A DNA stretch of 64,000 nucleotides from Sulfidibacter corallicola (GCF_017498545.1 NZ_CP071793.1:10968256-11032255); one strand, 5' to 3'. Positions 20,001-30,216 are shown, numbered from the stretch's first letter. The notes: generated by a model not told the origin, from the letters alone. Numbers and translations: made by a program.

Positions 20001-20492
20001 TATCGCGTCGACGATTTGCGGACCTGGCTTGCCGAGCGATTGCCGGAATACATGGTGCCCGCCTACCTGCTCCAGCGCGAGCACATGCCGTTGACCGCGA
20101 GCGGCAAGTTGGACCGCCAGACGCTGTCCGAATCGGCCGCCAAGACGATTCGCAACCCCCCCGGCCAAAAGACCAACATCGCGCCCCAGGGTCCCTACGA
20201 AACGGCGGTCGCGGAGATTTGGTGCGACATTCTCCAAATCGATCGGGTCGATGCCACCGACCACTTTTTCCGCATCGGTGGGCATTCCCTGCTGGCCGCC
20301 ACCGTACTGAATCGGTTGGGCAAACGCTTCGGAGTCCGCCTCCCGGTTCGGACCTTGTTCGAGGCCCCGGTTCTTCGCGCCTTCGCCCGAAAAATCGAGA
20401 CGGCACAGAAAGGTCCCCACCAACGCCACCAGCAGACCGACTCCACTTCAGACGAAAAGAATTCCCCTAAACGAGAATCAGGATTACTCTAG
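17055..20492 (+). CDS. Megasynthase 4: NRPS C-A-PCP
   Basis: 1145 aa, starting within an ATGA overlap with the PKS gene. The N-terminus (~1-65, charged, rich in Lys/Glu/Asp) is likely a docking segment. Then condensation (~70-500; HHLAFDGWS ~200), adenylation (~520-1020) and a carrier (RIGGHSLL ~1071). The C domain must accept the polyketide chain from the megasynthase 3 ACP. The adenylation core-3 motif reads TSGSTGTPEG, with Glu in place of the usual Lys; the catalytic core-10 Lys (ASGKLDR) is present. The code reads DVGHISLIYK, again Ser-like except at positions 3 and 9, the same two positions altered in megasynthase 1, so the substrate is uncertain. A 145-base AT-rich gap separates it from the next gene. 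Confidence 0.9.
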   Translation: MTHDRLPKDLVSRIKALPEDQRSAMLAKLMRTTEPAANGRDRPAVSKDLNGSQVKEAGTADATHVKEAPLTPIQSRLLFLQQLEGPNAAYHIQFAFALQGPLDPAALHRALLRVIARHEPLRARFDTREGRQVQRILADPQVTWRVNDMGEIPPERHETAVAEAIAKDELDPFDLTKQPPIRVTVLRTAEKHHVLIVNVHHLAFDGWSGNLLFQEWSGFYRDELGLAAAHPPELKLSYSEFASHQLPRNHADEDGLIAYWRDRLKGASTLLDLPTDRPYPNPRGFEGGMVRTRLSETLTRGLTRLAAREGATLFAALLASWGALLRRLCGATDVLLAVPHNGRGDRAHETLIGPFVNTLVARVDPDPHESFRASIRQAQATMAGALRHADLPFERLVEALDLPRDMRHMPLVQAGIVLQNQPVAPLSLPDLTITRLPADQRTAKYDLNLICIPDGNELDVALEYHADLFERETASRWLGYWTFLLEGAFAHPDTSLAELPLVPSEILAQVHEGWHRTRLDDPDPRPIHALVAERATNHSDRPALVFGDHELSYGELNRRANQLATLLRTRGAGPEALVGVALERGFEMVISLLAVLKTGAAYLPLDPNSPHERLVQVIRDARPLLVVTQGSHERCLPPGECDMLSLDRVPNPQETPEAQPPRDEVHPDMPAYVIYTSGSTGTPEGVVVTHGAIRNRLRWMQDYFGLRVGERVLLKTPFTFDVSVGEFFWPLTVGSTLVIAKPLSHYEPDYLADLIVAHRVTTAHFVPSMLSVLLDQVELNPRSDFPLQRMICSGEVLPAALASRFHRVLNAALYNLYGLTETTIYVSAWKCRPGASEDRVPIGYPIDNVQLHVTDQGLRRQPPDVAGELVIGGVGLARGYAGHPRQTAISFVPDPFSEEAGARLYRTGDLVRRSEDGRLHFLGRIDRQIKIRGYRVEPAEIESALLHHPVVAEAAVVPALDRQNIPSLVAWLRLVPGLTAAPYRVDDLRTWLAERLPEYMVPAYLLQREHMPLTASGKLDRQTLSESAAKTIRNPPGQKTNIAPQGPYETAVAEIWCDILQIDRVDATDHFFRIGGHSLLAATVLNRLGKRFGVRLPVRTLFEAPVLRAFARKIETAQKGPHQRHQQTDSTSDEKNSPKRESGLL

Positions 20493-20637
20493 AAAAACAT
20501 CAAATCGAAAGGAATTTCACTGTTTCACCAATATTTCATCAGTTAACTTTGGTTTATTCCATATGTCGATCTCTCTTCACCTCACCCCCGCTCACCGAAT
20601 CTCGATGCCTTAAGGCCGGAAGGAAGGTGCTCGCTCT
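20493..20637 (+). promoter_or_regulatory. AT-rich leader, possible internal promoter of the NRPS operon
   Basis: Base composition drops sharply here compared with the flanking genes (AT-rich at 20493-20570). Such a gap within an otherwise tightly packed operon may hold a second promoter for megasynthases 5-7. AAGGAAGG at 20620-20627 is a good ribosome binding site 10 bases before ATG 20638. No convincing -35/-10 pair was found. Confidence 0.35.
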
Positions 20638-23600
20638 ATGTGTGAAAACGGAGCTTTGGACACTGCAATGGACATTGAAGCGTTCCTGCTGGAATTGACA
20701 GAACGCGACATCAAGTTGTGGCGTGAAGGTGCGAATCTTCGTTACGACGCCCCAGAGGGGGTCATGGACGAGGATACCCGAGCTCGCATCGTCGCCAACA
20801 AATCCCATATCCTGGACTACCTCCGGTCGGGTTCGGCGACGGACCCGATCGAACTCGCGGACCGAGGTCGGCCGCTGCCCCTTTCCTTTCCGCAGGAGCG
20901 CCTGTGGTTCCTGGACCAAATGACACCCCAAAACACGGCCTACCTGCTCCAGGCCGGTCTGCTGCTGGACGGTCATTTGGATTACGGCCTGTTGCGGCGC
21001 ACCTTGAGCGCGCTGATCGAACGTCACGAAATCCTGCGCACCTCGTTTCCGGCCGAAGACGGCAAACCGGTCATGCGCATCAGTGAGCGCACCGAGCCCG
21101 TCGTCGAAAAAGCCGATTGGTCCCATCAACCGGGCGAAATTCAATTGGCCCTGCTGAACGAGCTGGCGACGGACCAGGCCCGCACGCCTTTCGACCTGGC
21201 GAGTCTGCCCCTGATGCGGATCCACCTGGTGCGCTTCGGGCCGACGAACCACGCGCTGCTGATCACCATGCACCACATGATCACCGACGGCTGGTCGACC
21301 GGGGTGTTCACTCGCGATTTTTCGCGTTATTACGAGGCGTTCTGCCAGGATTTGAAACCACGCATGCCACCACTCCCGATCCAATTCGCCGACTACGCGT
21401 GCTGGCAGCGGCGGAAACTGGCCAGGACCCAACACCTCCACCTGGCCTTTTGGTGCCAACACTTGGAGGGTGCGGCGCCGGTCCTGGAGTTGCCTTGTGA
21501 CCGGCCGCGTACGGCACGGGTTCAGTTCCACGGTCGCGCGGAATCCTTCTCGTTGCCGCCGCTCCTGACGCGCCGGCTGAGCCGCTTGGCGGAATCCTGC
21601 GAGGCCAGCCTGTTCATGGTGTTGCTGGCGACGTTCGCCACGCTGTTGATGCGTCTTTGCCGCACCGAAGACCTGGTGATCGGGGTGCCGGTCGCCAATC
21701 GCGAACGGGAGGAGCTGGAGCACTTGATCGGGTTTTTCGTGAACACGCTGCCGTTGCGGCTGCGGGCCGGCACCGGAACACCGTTCCGCGACCTGGTGGC
21801 CCAGGTGCGCGAGGTGACCTTGGACGGATTCGACCATGCCCAGGTCCCGTTCGAAAAGGTCGTCGAAGCGGTACAGCCCCGTCGCGACCTGAGCCACAAC
21901 CCTTTGTTTCAAGTGATGTTCGCGCTTCAGAATACGCGCAGGGAACGGCTTCAGATGCCGGGCCTGACCGTGCGCCCCCTGGATTTGGACACGATCACCA
22001 GCAAGTTGGACCTGTCGCTCGTCATGTGGCCGGAGTCGAACGGCGAGGAGCTGCACGGGCTCTTCGAGTACAACACCGAACTCTTCGACCAGGTCACCAT
22101 TCGACGCTGGATGGGTCATTTCCAGATTCTGCTTCAGGCCGCGGTCAACGGACCCGATCGGGCTCTGACCGACCTGGCCCTGATCGATACGCGCGAACGC
22201 AAGATGTTGCTCGACGCGGGCCGCCCCTCGGTGAGCACGGACAGTCCGGGCGGTTGCCCCCATCGCCGGTTCGAGATCCAGGCGGCGCGCTATCCCGATG
22301 CGGTGGCCCTGATGCGCGGCCCCCGCGAAATCAGCTACGGGATGTTGAACCGCAGCGCCAACCGGGTGGCCCACGTGCTGCGCAGTTTGGGTGTGACGCC
22401 GGAGACCACGGTGGGTCTCTTCATGGAACGCACGACGTCCTTCCCCGCGGCCCTGCTGGGCATTCTCAAGGCCGGTGGCGTCTACGTGCCCCTGAATCCC
22501 GACTACCCGCCCGCGCGCCTGGCCTGGATGATGAGCGACGCCCGGATCGGCGTCATGGTCACCGAATCCCACCTGGCCGAGCGATTGCCGCACCACCACG
22601 CCCGCCTGGTCTGCCTCGACCAGCTCGACGATCCCGGCGAACCGGGAGCCACGGCCGGCACCGACGATCGCAATCTGATGAGTGCACCCCACCCGGAAAA
22701 CGCGGCCTACATCATCTACACGTCCGGATCGACCGGCAAGCCCAAGGGGGTGGTGGGCACGCACGCCTCCTTGATGCGCCACCTCGAGGCCCGCAACCGC
22801 CTCGACCGCATGCATCGCGGCGACCGCATGCTGCAGATGTCGTCGCTGAGCTTCGACATGTCGCTGGAACAAGTGACCGCGCCGCTGCTGGTCGGGGCGA
22901 CCTGCGTGCTGCCCGAGTTGCAACGTTGGGACCCGGAAGCGTTCGCCGGGGAGTTGGAAGCGCGCCGGATCACCCACCTGATCCTGCCGCCGGCCCTACT
23001 GCAACAGTGGCTGGATTCCTGGCTGGAACACCCGGAGCGCCCGCCGCTGGCGCATTTGCGCATGGTCCAAAGCGGTGGAGAGGCGATGCCGCCGGAACTC
23101 CTGGAGCTGTGGGCGGATTCGCCGCTCAAGCACCACGCGCGCCTGGTCAACGGCTATGGCCCGACCGAGGCCACCATCTGCGCCACAGCCTTCGAAGTGC
23201 CGGAAACCTGGTTCGAAACGGCGCCGCCCAGCCGCATTCCCATCGGCGGGGTGCTCGGCGCGCGATCGATTCACGTGCTGGACGTGCGCGGCAACATGTT
23301 GCCGACCGGGGTGCCAGGCGAGCTTTGTATCGGCGGTCCCCTGTTGGCTCGTGGTTATTTGAACCAACCGCGACTGACGGCCGATCGCTTCCGACCCGAT
23401 CCCTTCGGCGGCCGGCCCGGCGAGCGGCTGTACCGCACCGGGGATCTGGTGCGGTTCCACCCCGATTCGGAGGGCCATCCCGGCGCGCTGGAGTTCCACG
23501 GACGCCTGGACCACCAGGTCAAGGTGCGCGGATACCGCGTGGAGTGCGGCGAGATCGAAGCGGTCCTGATCGAACACCCGGCCGTCCATGCCGCCGCGGT

Positions 23601-26600
23601 GGTGACCCGAGCCGACGCGACCGGGCAGAACGCGTTGATCGCCTTCGTGGTCACCGAGACGCACACCAACGAGCTGAGGGCCTTCCTGGCGGCACAACTG
23701 CCCAACTACATGATTCCCGCCCACTTCGTGCTGCGCGGCCAGTTGCCGCTGACCGCCAGCGGGAAGACCGACCGAGCGGCGCTGGAGCGGGTCGATGCCG
23801 AGAACACCTACATCGAGGACGGCAGCACGCGCGGCTACCAACCGCCGTGTACACCCACGGAGGAGTTGCTGGCCACGACGTGGTCGGACGTGCTGCAAAT
23901 CGGGGCGATCAGCCGCGACGCCCACTTTTTCGACCTGGGCGGACACTCGCTATTGGCGACCCGGGTCGTATCCCGGGTGCGCGCCAGCTTCCAGGTGGAC
24001 ATGCCGGTGCGCCGCCTGTTCGAATTGCCGGTGCTGGCGGATCTGGCTCGCCACATCGACAGCCAACGCCGCAAGCCGCACCAACGCCTTCCACCCATCG
24101 AGCGACGCGATCGCAGCCTGCCACTCCCGCTCTCGTTCGCCCAGGAGCGCCTGTGGTTTCTCGATCAACTGATGCCCAATCACGCCTTCTACAACATGCC
24201 CGCCGCGGCGACGTTGACCGGTGAGCTGGATACCGCGTCCCTGACGCGCGCCTTCAACGAGCTGATTCGGCGCCACGAGTCGCTGCGCACCCACTTCCCC
24301 GCCGTCGACGGTCGCGCCACGCAGGTGGTCGCCGAGACGTGGGAACTGGAGCTGGCGGTTCACGATCTCGAAAACCTGACCGAGGACTGTTGGCGCCCGT
24401 CCATGCTGCGCCTGCTGGACGAAGCCTTCGAGGAACCCTTCGATTTGAGCGGTGGCCCCCTGCTCCGCTGTGGCCTGATTCGCATGGGGCCGCGAACCAA
24501 CGTGCTCTACTTCGTGCTTCACCACATCGTTTCCGACGGCTGGTCCATGGGCATCTTTCTCGACGAATTGACCCGCCTCTACCAGGCGTTTCACGGCGGC
24601 AAACCCAGCCCGCTCCCCGAACTCACCACCCAGTACGGTGATTTCACGGTGTGGCAACGCGCCCACCTGCATGTGGAGCCCCTGCTCGCCTACTGGCGGC
24701 GGCATTTGGCCGATGCGCCGCCCTTGCGTCTCCCCACCGATTTCCCTCGCCCACCGATGCCCAGCTTCCGCGGCGGCAGGGTGCGTCACGGCCTGGACGC
24801 TTCCCAGGCGGCAGGTCTGCGAGCCATCGCCGGCGCCTGCAACGCCAGCCTGTTCATGGTGTTGCTGTCGGGGTTCAGCGCCCTGTTGGCCCGCTACAGC
24901 CGCCAAGAGGACATCCTGGTGGGGAGCCCGATCGCCAACCGCAACTATCGCGAAATCGAGGGTTTGATCGGCTTCTTCGTCAACACGCTCGCGCTTCGTT
25001 GCGACCTGAGCGGGAACCCCAGCTTTCGCGATCTGGTGCTGCGGGTCCGCGAGACGGCGTTGGAGGCCTACGCCCACCAGGATCTGCCGTTCGAGCGCCT
25101 GGTCGACGCGATGGTACCCGAACGGGATATGAGCCGCAACCCACTGACGCAAGTCACGATGGCGCTCCAAAACGCGCCGCGGGCCCGCCAACAGATCATG
25201 GCGGGCCTCCACCAGGAAGCGCTCGACTTGGCCCCAAAAAACGTGCGTTTCGACTTGGAGCTACACATCTGGGAGGTCGAGGATCATCTGCTCTGCGATT
25301 TCTATTACTCCCGCGACCTGTTCGAAGAAGAGACCATCGACGCCATGGCGCGCTACTTCACCAACCTGTTGGCCTCGGCGATCGCGTCGCCCGACACGCC
25401 GTTGGACCGTCTGTCGTTGGTCAACGCCAACCAGGAACGCACCTTGATCGCGGCCGCGGGCCTGACCGCCAAGCCCTTCAGCCAGAGCCGTTGCCTGCAC
25501 CACCTGTTCGAAGACTGCGTGGCCCGCCACCCTGAACGGATCGCCCTGCTGGACGAAGCGCGAGAAATCAATTACCTGGACCTGGACGTGGCGGCGAACC
25601 GCCTGGCCCACCTGCTGCGCGGCCGCGGCGTGACCACCGAAACCAGGGTGGGCCTCTGTCTGCAGCGATCGCCGGAAATGGTCACGGCCATGTTGGCGGT
25701 GCTCAAGGCCGGTGGCGTCTACGTCCCACTGCAGCCCGACTATCCCGATGCGCGGCTGCGCACCATGGTCGCGGACAGTCGCCCGGTCGTGATGCTCTGC
25801 GATACCACCTCGCGCGAAGCGGCGGCCGTGGCGGCATCGACGATCAAATGCCCGGTCATCGTACTCGACGACGAACGCCACCTGCGCGCGCTCCGCAGCC
25901 AACCGACGGTGGCGCCCCCCTGTCGCGCGGCACCGGAGGCCGCGGCTTACACGATCTATACTTCCGGTTCGACGGGTCGCCCCAAAGGGGTCGTCATCAC
26001 CCACGAGGCCCTGGTCAACCACATGCAGTGGATGCAGGGCCGCTTCCCCCTGACCCCCGACGACCGGGTACTCCAGAAGACACCGTTCTTCTTCGACGCC
26101 TCGGTTTGGGAGTTCTACGCGCCACTGCTGGCGGGCTCGACCCTGGTTCTCGCCGCACCCGACGGCCATCGGGACCCGGCCTACCTGGTGGATTTGATCG
26201 ACCGCGCCCAGGTCACGGTACTCCAATTGGTACCGTCGCTGCTGCGCCTGCTCCTACAGGAAACCGATCTGGGGACCTGCGCTTCGCTGCGACGGGTCTT
26301 TTGCGGCGGCGAAGCACTGACACCCGATGTCCAGACCGCCTTTTACGGTGTGTGCTCGGCAACCCTGATCAATCTCTACGGCCCTACGGAATGTTGCATC
26401 GACGCCACCGCCTGGGTCTGCCGTGCCGATCGCCCGCCGTTGATCGGCACACCGATCGACAACACGGCCGCCTGGATCCTGGACGACCGAATGCAACCCG
26501 TGCCGCCCGGCATACCCGGCGAGCTGTACCTCGCCGGAGCCGGGCTGGCCCGGGGCTATCACGGGCAGGCCGGCATGACCGCGGCCCGTTTCGTTCCCCA

Positions 26601-29600
26601 TCCCTTCAGCAACCATCGCGGTGCGCGACTGTACCGCACCGGCGACCGCGTGCGGGTCCGCCCTTCGGCGGGTGCAGCCGGCCCCTTGGAGTTTCTGGGC
26701 CGCGTCGATCACCAGGTCAAGATCCGTGGGCACCGCATCGAGACGGGTGAAATCGAGGCGGAGCTGGCGAACCACGAAGCGGTTGCCGACGTGTCGGTGG
26801 TCGCGCGCGAGATTCTGCCCGGCGAATCGCGACTGGTGAGCTACGTGGTTCCGGATTTCGCGTCCTGGGACCAGGGAAGCGAGGGTGCCGAGCAACTGTC
26901 CCGTTGGGAAGAAGTCTTTCAAAACAACTACAGTACGACGTCAAGAGGCTCGACGGGGGACGGATCGCAAAGCGAACTCCAGCAGGATCCCCGCTTCAAC
27001 ACGGTGGGCTGGAACAGCAGTTACACGGGCGATCCGATCGCGGCCGAGGAAATGACCGAATGGGTGGAACGGACCGTCGAGCGCCTGAAGCGCTTCCGCG
27101 CCCAACGCATCCTGGAAATCGGATGTGGCAGCGGCCTGCTAGTCTCGCGACTGGCTCCCGCCTGCAGCGTCTACGTGGCCACCGATTTTTCGCGAGGCGC
27201 CCTGGATCACTTGGAAACGGTTCGCGCCGACCACCCCGAGTTGGGCCACGTTCAAACGCGTCTGCAACCCGCCGATTGCTTCGATGGGCTGGATCCCGAT
27301 TCCTTCGACCTGGTGATTCTCAACTCGGTCATCCAGTATTTTCCGAACATCGACTACCTGATGCGGGTCATGGAAGGTGCCGCCCGCGTGCTGAGAACGG
27401 GTGGCGCCATCTTCGCCGGCGACGTGCGCGACCTAGGCCTGCTGGAAGCCTTTCACGCCTCGGTGGAGTTGTTCAAGGCCCAACCGACCGATACGTTGGC
27501 CCAGTTGAAGTACCGAATCCAACAGGCGATGCTGCAGGAAGAGGAACTGTTGGTGGACCCCGCCTGGTTTTTCTTGTTACGAGACCGCATCGGACGCCTC
27601 GACCATACCCAGGTCCTGTTGAAACGCGGCCGTTTCCACAACGAGATGTCGCTGTTTCGCTACGATGTGGTGTTGCACGCGGGCATTCGCCCGGTTCCCG
27701 CGGGGGCGCTCTCGATTACCGAGCTGGAACCGTCCAGCGACGGTCCCACCCTGGCGCGCGAGTTGACCCATCGCCAGGCGGATCTGGTTCGGGTTCGCGG
27801 TCTGCGAAACAGTCGCGTGAGCACGGCCCTGGCCGCGGTAGCCCTGATGCGCGATTTGGACGAGAAAACGACGGCCGCCGCGCTGCGCGATCAACTGGCC
27901 GACCTGCCCGCCCGGGGTTTCGATCCCGAACGGATCTGGACCCTCAGCGAGGAACACACGGCCAAGCTCAGCATCGCCGGACGAAGCGGTCCCGGTCGCT
28001 TCAACGTGATGTTCCGACGAGCCCACGCGCCGGCACGGCCCATCGCCTGGGACACGCCGGTACTCGATCCCCGCCGCCCGTGGAGGAGCTACGCCAACGA
28101 TCCGCTGCAGAACAAATTCAGCAGAAAGCTGGTGCCGCGTTTGCGTAGCTTCCTGGAGCGCCGCCTGCCCGATCACATGATTCCGGCGGCCTTCGTCATG
28201 TTGACCGACATGCCGCTGCTGCCCAACGGCAAGATCAACCGCGCTGCACTCCCGGTGCCCGAACGCGTTCGACCGGATCAGGTGGATTTCGTGGCACCGC
28301 GCGATCGCCACGAACGCCTGCTGGCCTCGATCTGGAGCGAAGTGCTCGGTCTGAGCAAGGTCGGGGTTCACGACAACTTCTTCGAATTGGGGGGCGATTC
28401 GATCCTCAGCATTCAAATCGTGTCGCGCGCGAACCAAGCGGGCCTTCGCCTGTCGCCACGCGATCTCTTCCAAAACCAGACGGTTGCCGACCTGGCGATG
28501 GTGGCCGGCACGGACGAACCCTGCCATGCGGATCAGGGCCCGATCACCGGATCGGTGCCGCTCACGCCGATCATGCACCGCTTCCTCAGCCAGGCGCCGC
28601 CCACCTTGGCCCACTTCAACCAGAGCCTTTTGCTGCAGGTCCCACCCGATTTCGATCCACTCGCCTTCACCGAGACCCTGCGCCTGCTGATTCACCATCA
28701 CGATGCGCTGCGTTTGAGAATGGTGCGCGAGGACAGCGGGCCACGCCTGGAACACGGCCCTGCGGAACAACAGCCGATCCTGACCCGGCACGACCTGAGC
28801 GCCATGGCGCCGGAGGCCCGCCTCCAGGAATTGAGCCGTCATTGCTCGTTCATGCAGCGGGAGTGCGACCCGATCCAGGGTCCCCTGTTGCGGGCGTCCC
28901 ACTTCGATTTCGGCGGCGACCTGCCAGGCCGCTTGTTCCTGGTGGCCCACCATCTCGGGGTCGACGCCGTCACCTGGCGAATCCTGATGGAGGATGCGGG
29001 AAAGGTCTACCGAGCCATCAAGACGAACGGGCCGATCTCGCTTCCGCCCAAAACCACCTCGTTCCAACACTGGTCGCGCACGGTTGCCGCCCACGCCAAC
29101 GAACCCTCGGCCTTTCCCTCGGCAGAGCTGGCCCATTGGCACGACCTCGTCGAGCGGAACCCGACCGCCCTGCCGACCGATTATCCGGTCACGGACCGCA
29201 ACAATCGCTTCGGCGATCGCCTGACCTTGTACACCGCCCTCGACGAGGCGACCACCCGCTCGCTGATTCAGGACGTCCCGCGCGCCTACAACACGCGAAT
29301 CAACGACGTCCTGTTGAGCGCCCTGCTGCAGACGGTCGCCGCCTGGACCGGCCGGGCCGAGCTGTGGGTCGAACTGGAGGGCCACGGTCGCGAGGATTTA
29401 TTTCCCGGCGTGGATCTTTCGCGCACCGCCGGCTGGTTCACGACCCAGTTTCCCGTCTTTCTCGATCACCCCGGTGCCGGCGAGTCGCTCGATCGGGCCG
29501 AACGTCAGGGTGACCTGCTGAAATCGGTGAAGGAACAACTGCGCGCCATTCCCCGCAACGGCTTCGGCTTCGGCCTGCTGCGCGAGCTGCGTGGCGATGC

Positions 29601-29979
29601 CCGGCTGCGGGCCCTTCAGATTCCCGAAATCGGTTTCAATTATCTGGGTCGGTTCGAGCCGACCGACGGTGAGAGCCCCTTCGTTCCGGCTCCCGAATGG
29701 GTGGGCCCCGATCAGGACCCCGCCATGGGATGCGACCATTTGATCGATTTGCACATCGTCACCAACAATCGAGAACTTCACGTGAACTGGCACTATGGCC
29801 GACACCTGTTCCGCCGCGACACCATCGCCCGCTTGGCCGATGATTTCCTGGCCTCCTTGAGAGCAATCACGGCCCACTGCACCTCACCCGAGTCCGGCGG
29901 TTTCACTCCGTCCGATTTCCCCCAGGCCGACCTCGACATGGCGGAATTGGACGAAATTCTGGACGAACTGGAGGAATGA
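20638..29979 (+). CDS. Megasynthase 5: NRPS TubC-C-A-PCP-C-A(NMT)-PCP-E
   Basis: 3113 aa, two modules. An N-terminal TubC-type docking domain (~11-63; DIKLWREGANLRYDAP) precedes C1 (HHMITDGWS ~212), A1 (TSGSTGKPKG ~694, ASGKTDR ~1039), PCP1 (LGGHSLL ~1098), C2 (HHIVSDGWS ~1296), A2 (TSGSTGRPKG ~1775) with an N-methyltransferase inserted before its last core (~2085-2345; ILEIGCGSGLL ~2161), PCP2 (LGGDSIL ~2581) and an epimerisation domain (~2640-3090; EGHGRE, GFNYLGRF). The E-domain signature reads HHLGVDAVTW, with Ala for the usual Gly. The A1 code reads DMEIQGGICK (no match I know). The A2 code reads DAWQFGLIDK, a glutamine code. The second residue should therefore be N-methylated and converted to D. 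The TPSDF...LDELEE end looks like a COM donor for megasynthase 6. Confidence 0.92.
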   Translation: MCENGALDTAMDIEAFLLELTERDIKLWREGANLRYDAPEGVMDEDTRARIVANKSHILDYLRSGSATDPIELADRGRPLPLSFPQERLWFLDQMTPQNTAYLLQAGLLLDGHLDYGLLRRTLSALIERHEILRTSFPAEDGKPVMRISERTEPVVEKADWSHQPGEIQLALLNELATDQARTPFDLASLPLMRIHLVRFGPTNHALLITMHHMITDGWSTGVFTRDFSRYYEAFCQDLKPRMPPLPIQFADYACWQRRKLARTQHLHLAFWCQHLEGAAPVLELPCDRPRTARVQFHGRAESFSLPPLLTRRLSRLAESCEASLFMVLLATFATLLMRLCRTEDLVIGVPVANREREELEHLIGFFVNTLPLRLRAGTGTPFRDLVAQVREVTLDGFDHAQVPFEKVVEAVQPRRDLSHNPLFQVMFALQNTRRERLQMPGLTVRPLDLDTITSKLDLSLVMWPESNGEELHGLFEYNTELFDQVTIRRWMGHFQILLQAAVNGPDRALTDLALIDTRERKMLLDAGRPSVSTDSPGGCPHRRFEIQAARYPDAVALMRGPREISYGMLNRSANRVAHVLRSLGVTPETTVGLFMERTTSFPAALLGILKAGGVYVPLNPDYPPARLAWMMSDARIGVMVTESHLAERLPHHHARLVCLDQLDDPGEPGATAGTDDRNLMSAPHPENAAYIIYTSGSTGKPKGVVGTHASLMRHLEARNRLDRMHRGDRMLQMSSLSFDMSLEQVTAPLLVGATCVLPELQRWDPEAFAGELEARRITHLILPPALLQQWLDSWLEHPERPPLAHLRMVQSGGEAMPPELLELWADSPLKHHARLVNGYGPTEATICATAFEVPETWFETAPPSRIPIGGVLGARSIHVLDVRGNMLPTGVPGELCIGGPLLARGYLNQPRLTADRFRPDPFGGRPGERLYRTGDLVRFHPDSEGHPGALEFHGRLDHQVKVRGYRVECGEIEAVLIEHPAVHAAAVVTRADATGQNALIAFVVTETHTNELRAFLAAQLPNYMIPAHFVLRGQLPLTASGKTDRAALERVDAENTYIEDGSTRGYQPPCTPTEELLATTWSDVLQIGAISRDAHFFDLGGHSLLATRVVSRVRASFQVDMPVRRLFELPVLADLARHIDSQRRKPHQRLPPIERRDRSLPLPLSFAQERLWFLDQLMPNHAFYNMPAAATLTGELDTASLTRAFNELIRRHESLRTHFPAVDGRATQVVAETWELELAVHDLENLTEDCWRPSMLRLLDEAFEEPFDLSGGPLLRCGLIRMGPRTNVLYFVLHHIVSDGWSMGIFLDELTRLYQAFHGGKPSPLPELTTQYGDFTVWQRAHLHVEPLLAYWRRHLADAPPLRLPTDFPRPPMPSFRGGRVRHGLDASQAAGLRAIAGACNASLFMVLLSGFSALLARYSRQEDILVGSPIANRNYREIEGLIGFFVNTLALRCDLSGNPSFRDLVLRVRETALEAYAHQDLPFERLVDAMVPERDMSRNPLTQVTMALQNAPRARQQIMAGLHQEALDLAPKNVRFDLELHIWEVEDHLLCDFYYSRDLFEEETIDAMARYFTNLLASAIASPDTPLDRLSLVNANQERTLIAAAGLTAKPFSQSRCLHHLFEDCVARHPERIALLDEAREINYLDLDVAANRLAHLLRGRGVTTETRVGLCLQRSPEMVTAMLAVLKAGGVYVPLQPDYPDARLRTMVADSRPVVMLCDTTSREAAAVAASTIKCPVIVLDDERHLRALRSQPTVAPPCRAAPEAAAYTIYTSGSTGRPKGVVITHEALVNHMQWMQGRFPLTPDDRVLQKTPFFFDASVWEFYAPLLAGSTLVLAAPDGHRDPAYLVDLIDRAQVTVLQLVPSLLRLLLQETDLGTCASLRRVFCGGEALTPDVQTAFYGVCSATLINLYGPTECCIDATAWVCRADRPPLIGTPIDNTAAWILDDRMQPVPPGIPGELYLAGAGLARGYHGQAGMTAARFVPHPFSNHRGARLYRTGDRVRVRPSAGAAGPLEFLGRVDHQVKIRGHRIETGEIEAELANHEAVADVSVVAREILPGESRLVSYVVPDFASWDQGSEGAEQLSRWEEVFQNNYSTTSRGSTGDGSQSELQQDPRFNTVGWNSSYTGDPIAAEEMTEWVERTVERLKRFRAQRILEIGCGSGLLVSRLAPACSVYVATDFSRGALDHLETVRADHPELGHVQTRLQPADCFDGLDPDSFDLVILNSVIQYFPNIDYLMRVMEGAARVLRTGGAIFAGDVRDLGLLEAFHASVELFKAQPTDTLAQLKYRIQQAMLQEEELLVDPAWFFLLRDRIGRLDHTQVLLKRGRFHNEMSLFRYDVVLHAGIRPVPAGALSITELEPSSDGPTLARELTHRQADLVRVRGLRNSRVSTALAAVALMRDLDEKTTAAALRDQLADLPARGFDPERIWTLSEEHTAKLSIAGRSGPGRFNVMFRRAHAPARPIAWDTPVLDPRRPWRSYANDPLQNKFSRKLVPRLRSFLERRLPDHMIPAAFVMLTDMPLLPNGKINRAALPVPERVRPDQVDFVAPRDRHERLLASIWSEVLGLSKVGVHDNFFELGGDSILSIQIVSRANQAGLRLSPRDLFQNQTVADLAMVAGTDEPCHADQGPITGSVPLTPIMHRFLSQAPPTLAHFNQSLLLQVPPDFDPLAFTETLRLLIHHHDALRLRMVREDSGPRLEHGPAEQQPILTRHDLSAMAPEARLQELSRHCSFMQRECDPIQGPLLRASHFDFGGDLPGRLFLVAHHLGVDAVTWRILMEDAGKVYRAIKTNGPISLPPKTTSFQHWSRTVAAHANEPSAFPSAELAHWHDLVERNPTALPTDYPVTDRNNRFGDRLTLYTALDEATTRSLIQDVPRAYNTRINDVLLSALLQTVAAWTGRAELWVELEGHGREDLFPGVDLSRTAGWFTTQFPVFLDHPGAGESLDRAERQGDLLKSVKEQLRAIPRNGFGFGLLRELRGDARLRALQIPEIGFNYLGRFEPTDGESPFVPAPEWVGPDQDPAMGCDHLIDLHIVTNNRELHVNWHYGRHLFRRDTIARLADDFLASLRAITAHCTSPESGGFTPSDFPQADLDMAELDEILDELEE

Positions 29980-30216
29980 CCCACCTGACGGCCTTGTTTC
30001 GACCGATACCGATCGCCCAATCGGAACCGGCACCGCCCCTGCCCTGAGGCCCTCGAAACGGCCCGCCGAGCCCGTCCCCCAAAGCCCGTTCGGGACTCCG
30101 GCACTTGCTCTTCCGACATCTTCCTTTCCGGCACCGGCGCCATCTTCTCACCCCCACACCCCACCTCCCTGCGACGCCGGCCATGCCCCCATTTCATCGA
30201 TCAAGGTGTGTTCTCT

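Noticed and set aside
20554..22977. Long minus-strand open frame of about 800 codons opposite megasynthase 5
   Set aside because: It is antisense to a clear C-A module, has no recognisable domain, and long antisense frames are expected in GC-rich NRPS genes. Similar ones at 3406-4725, 13309-14712, 16719-18317, 27577-29385 and 50650-53121 were dropped for the same reason.
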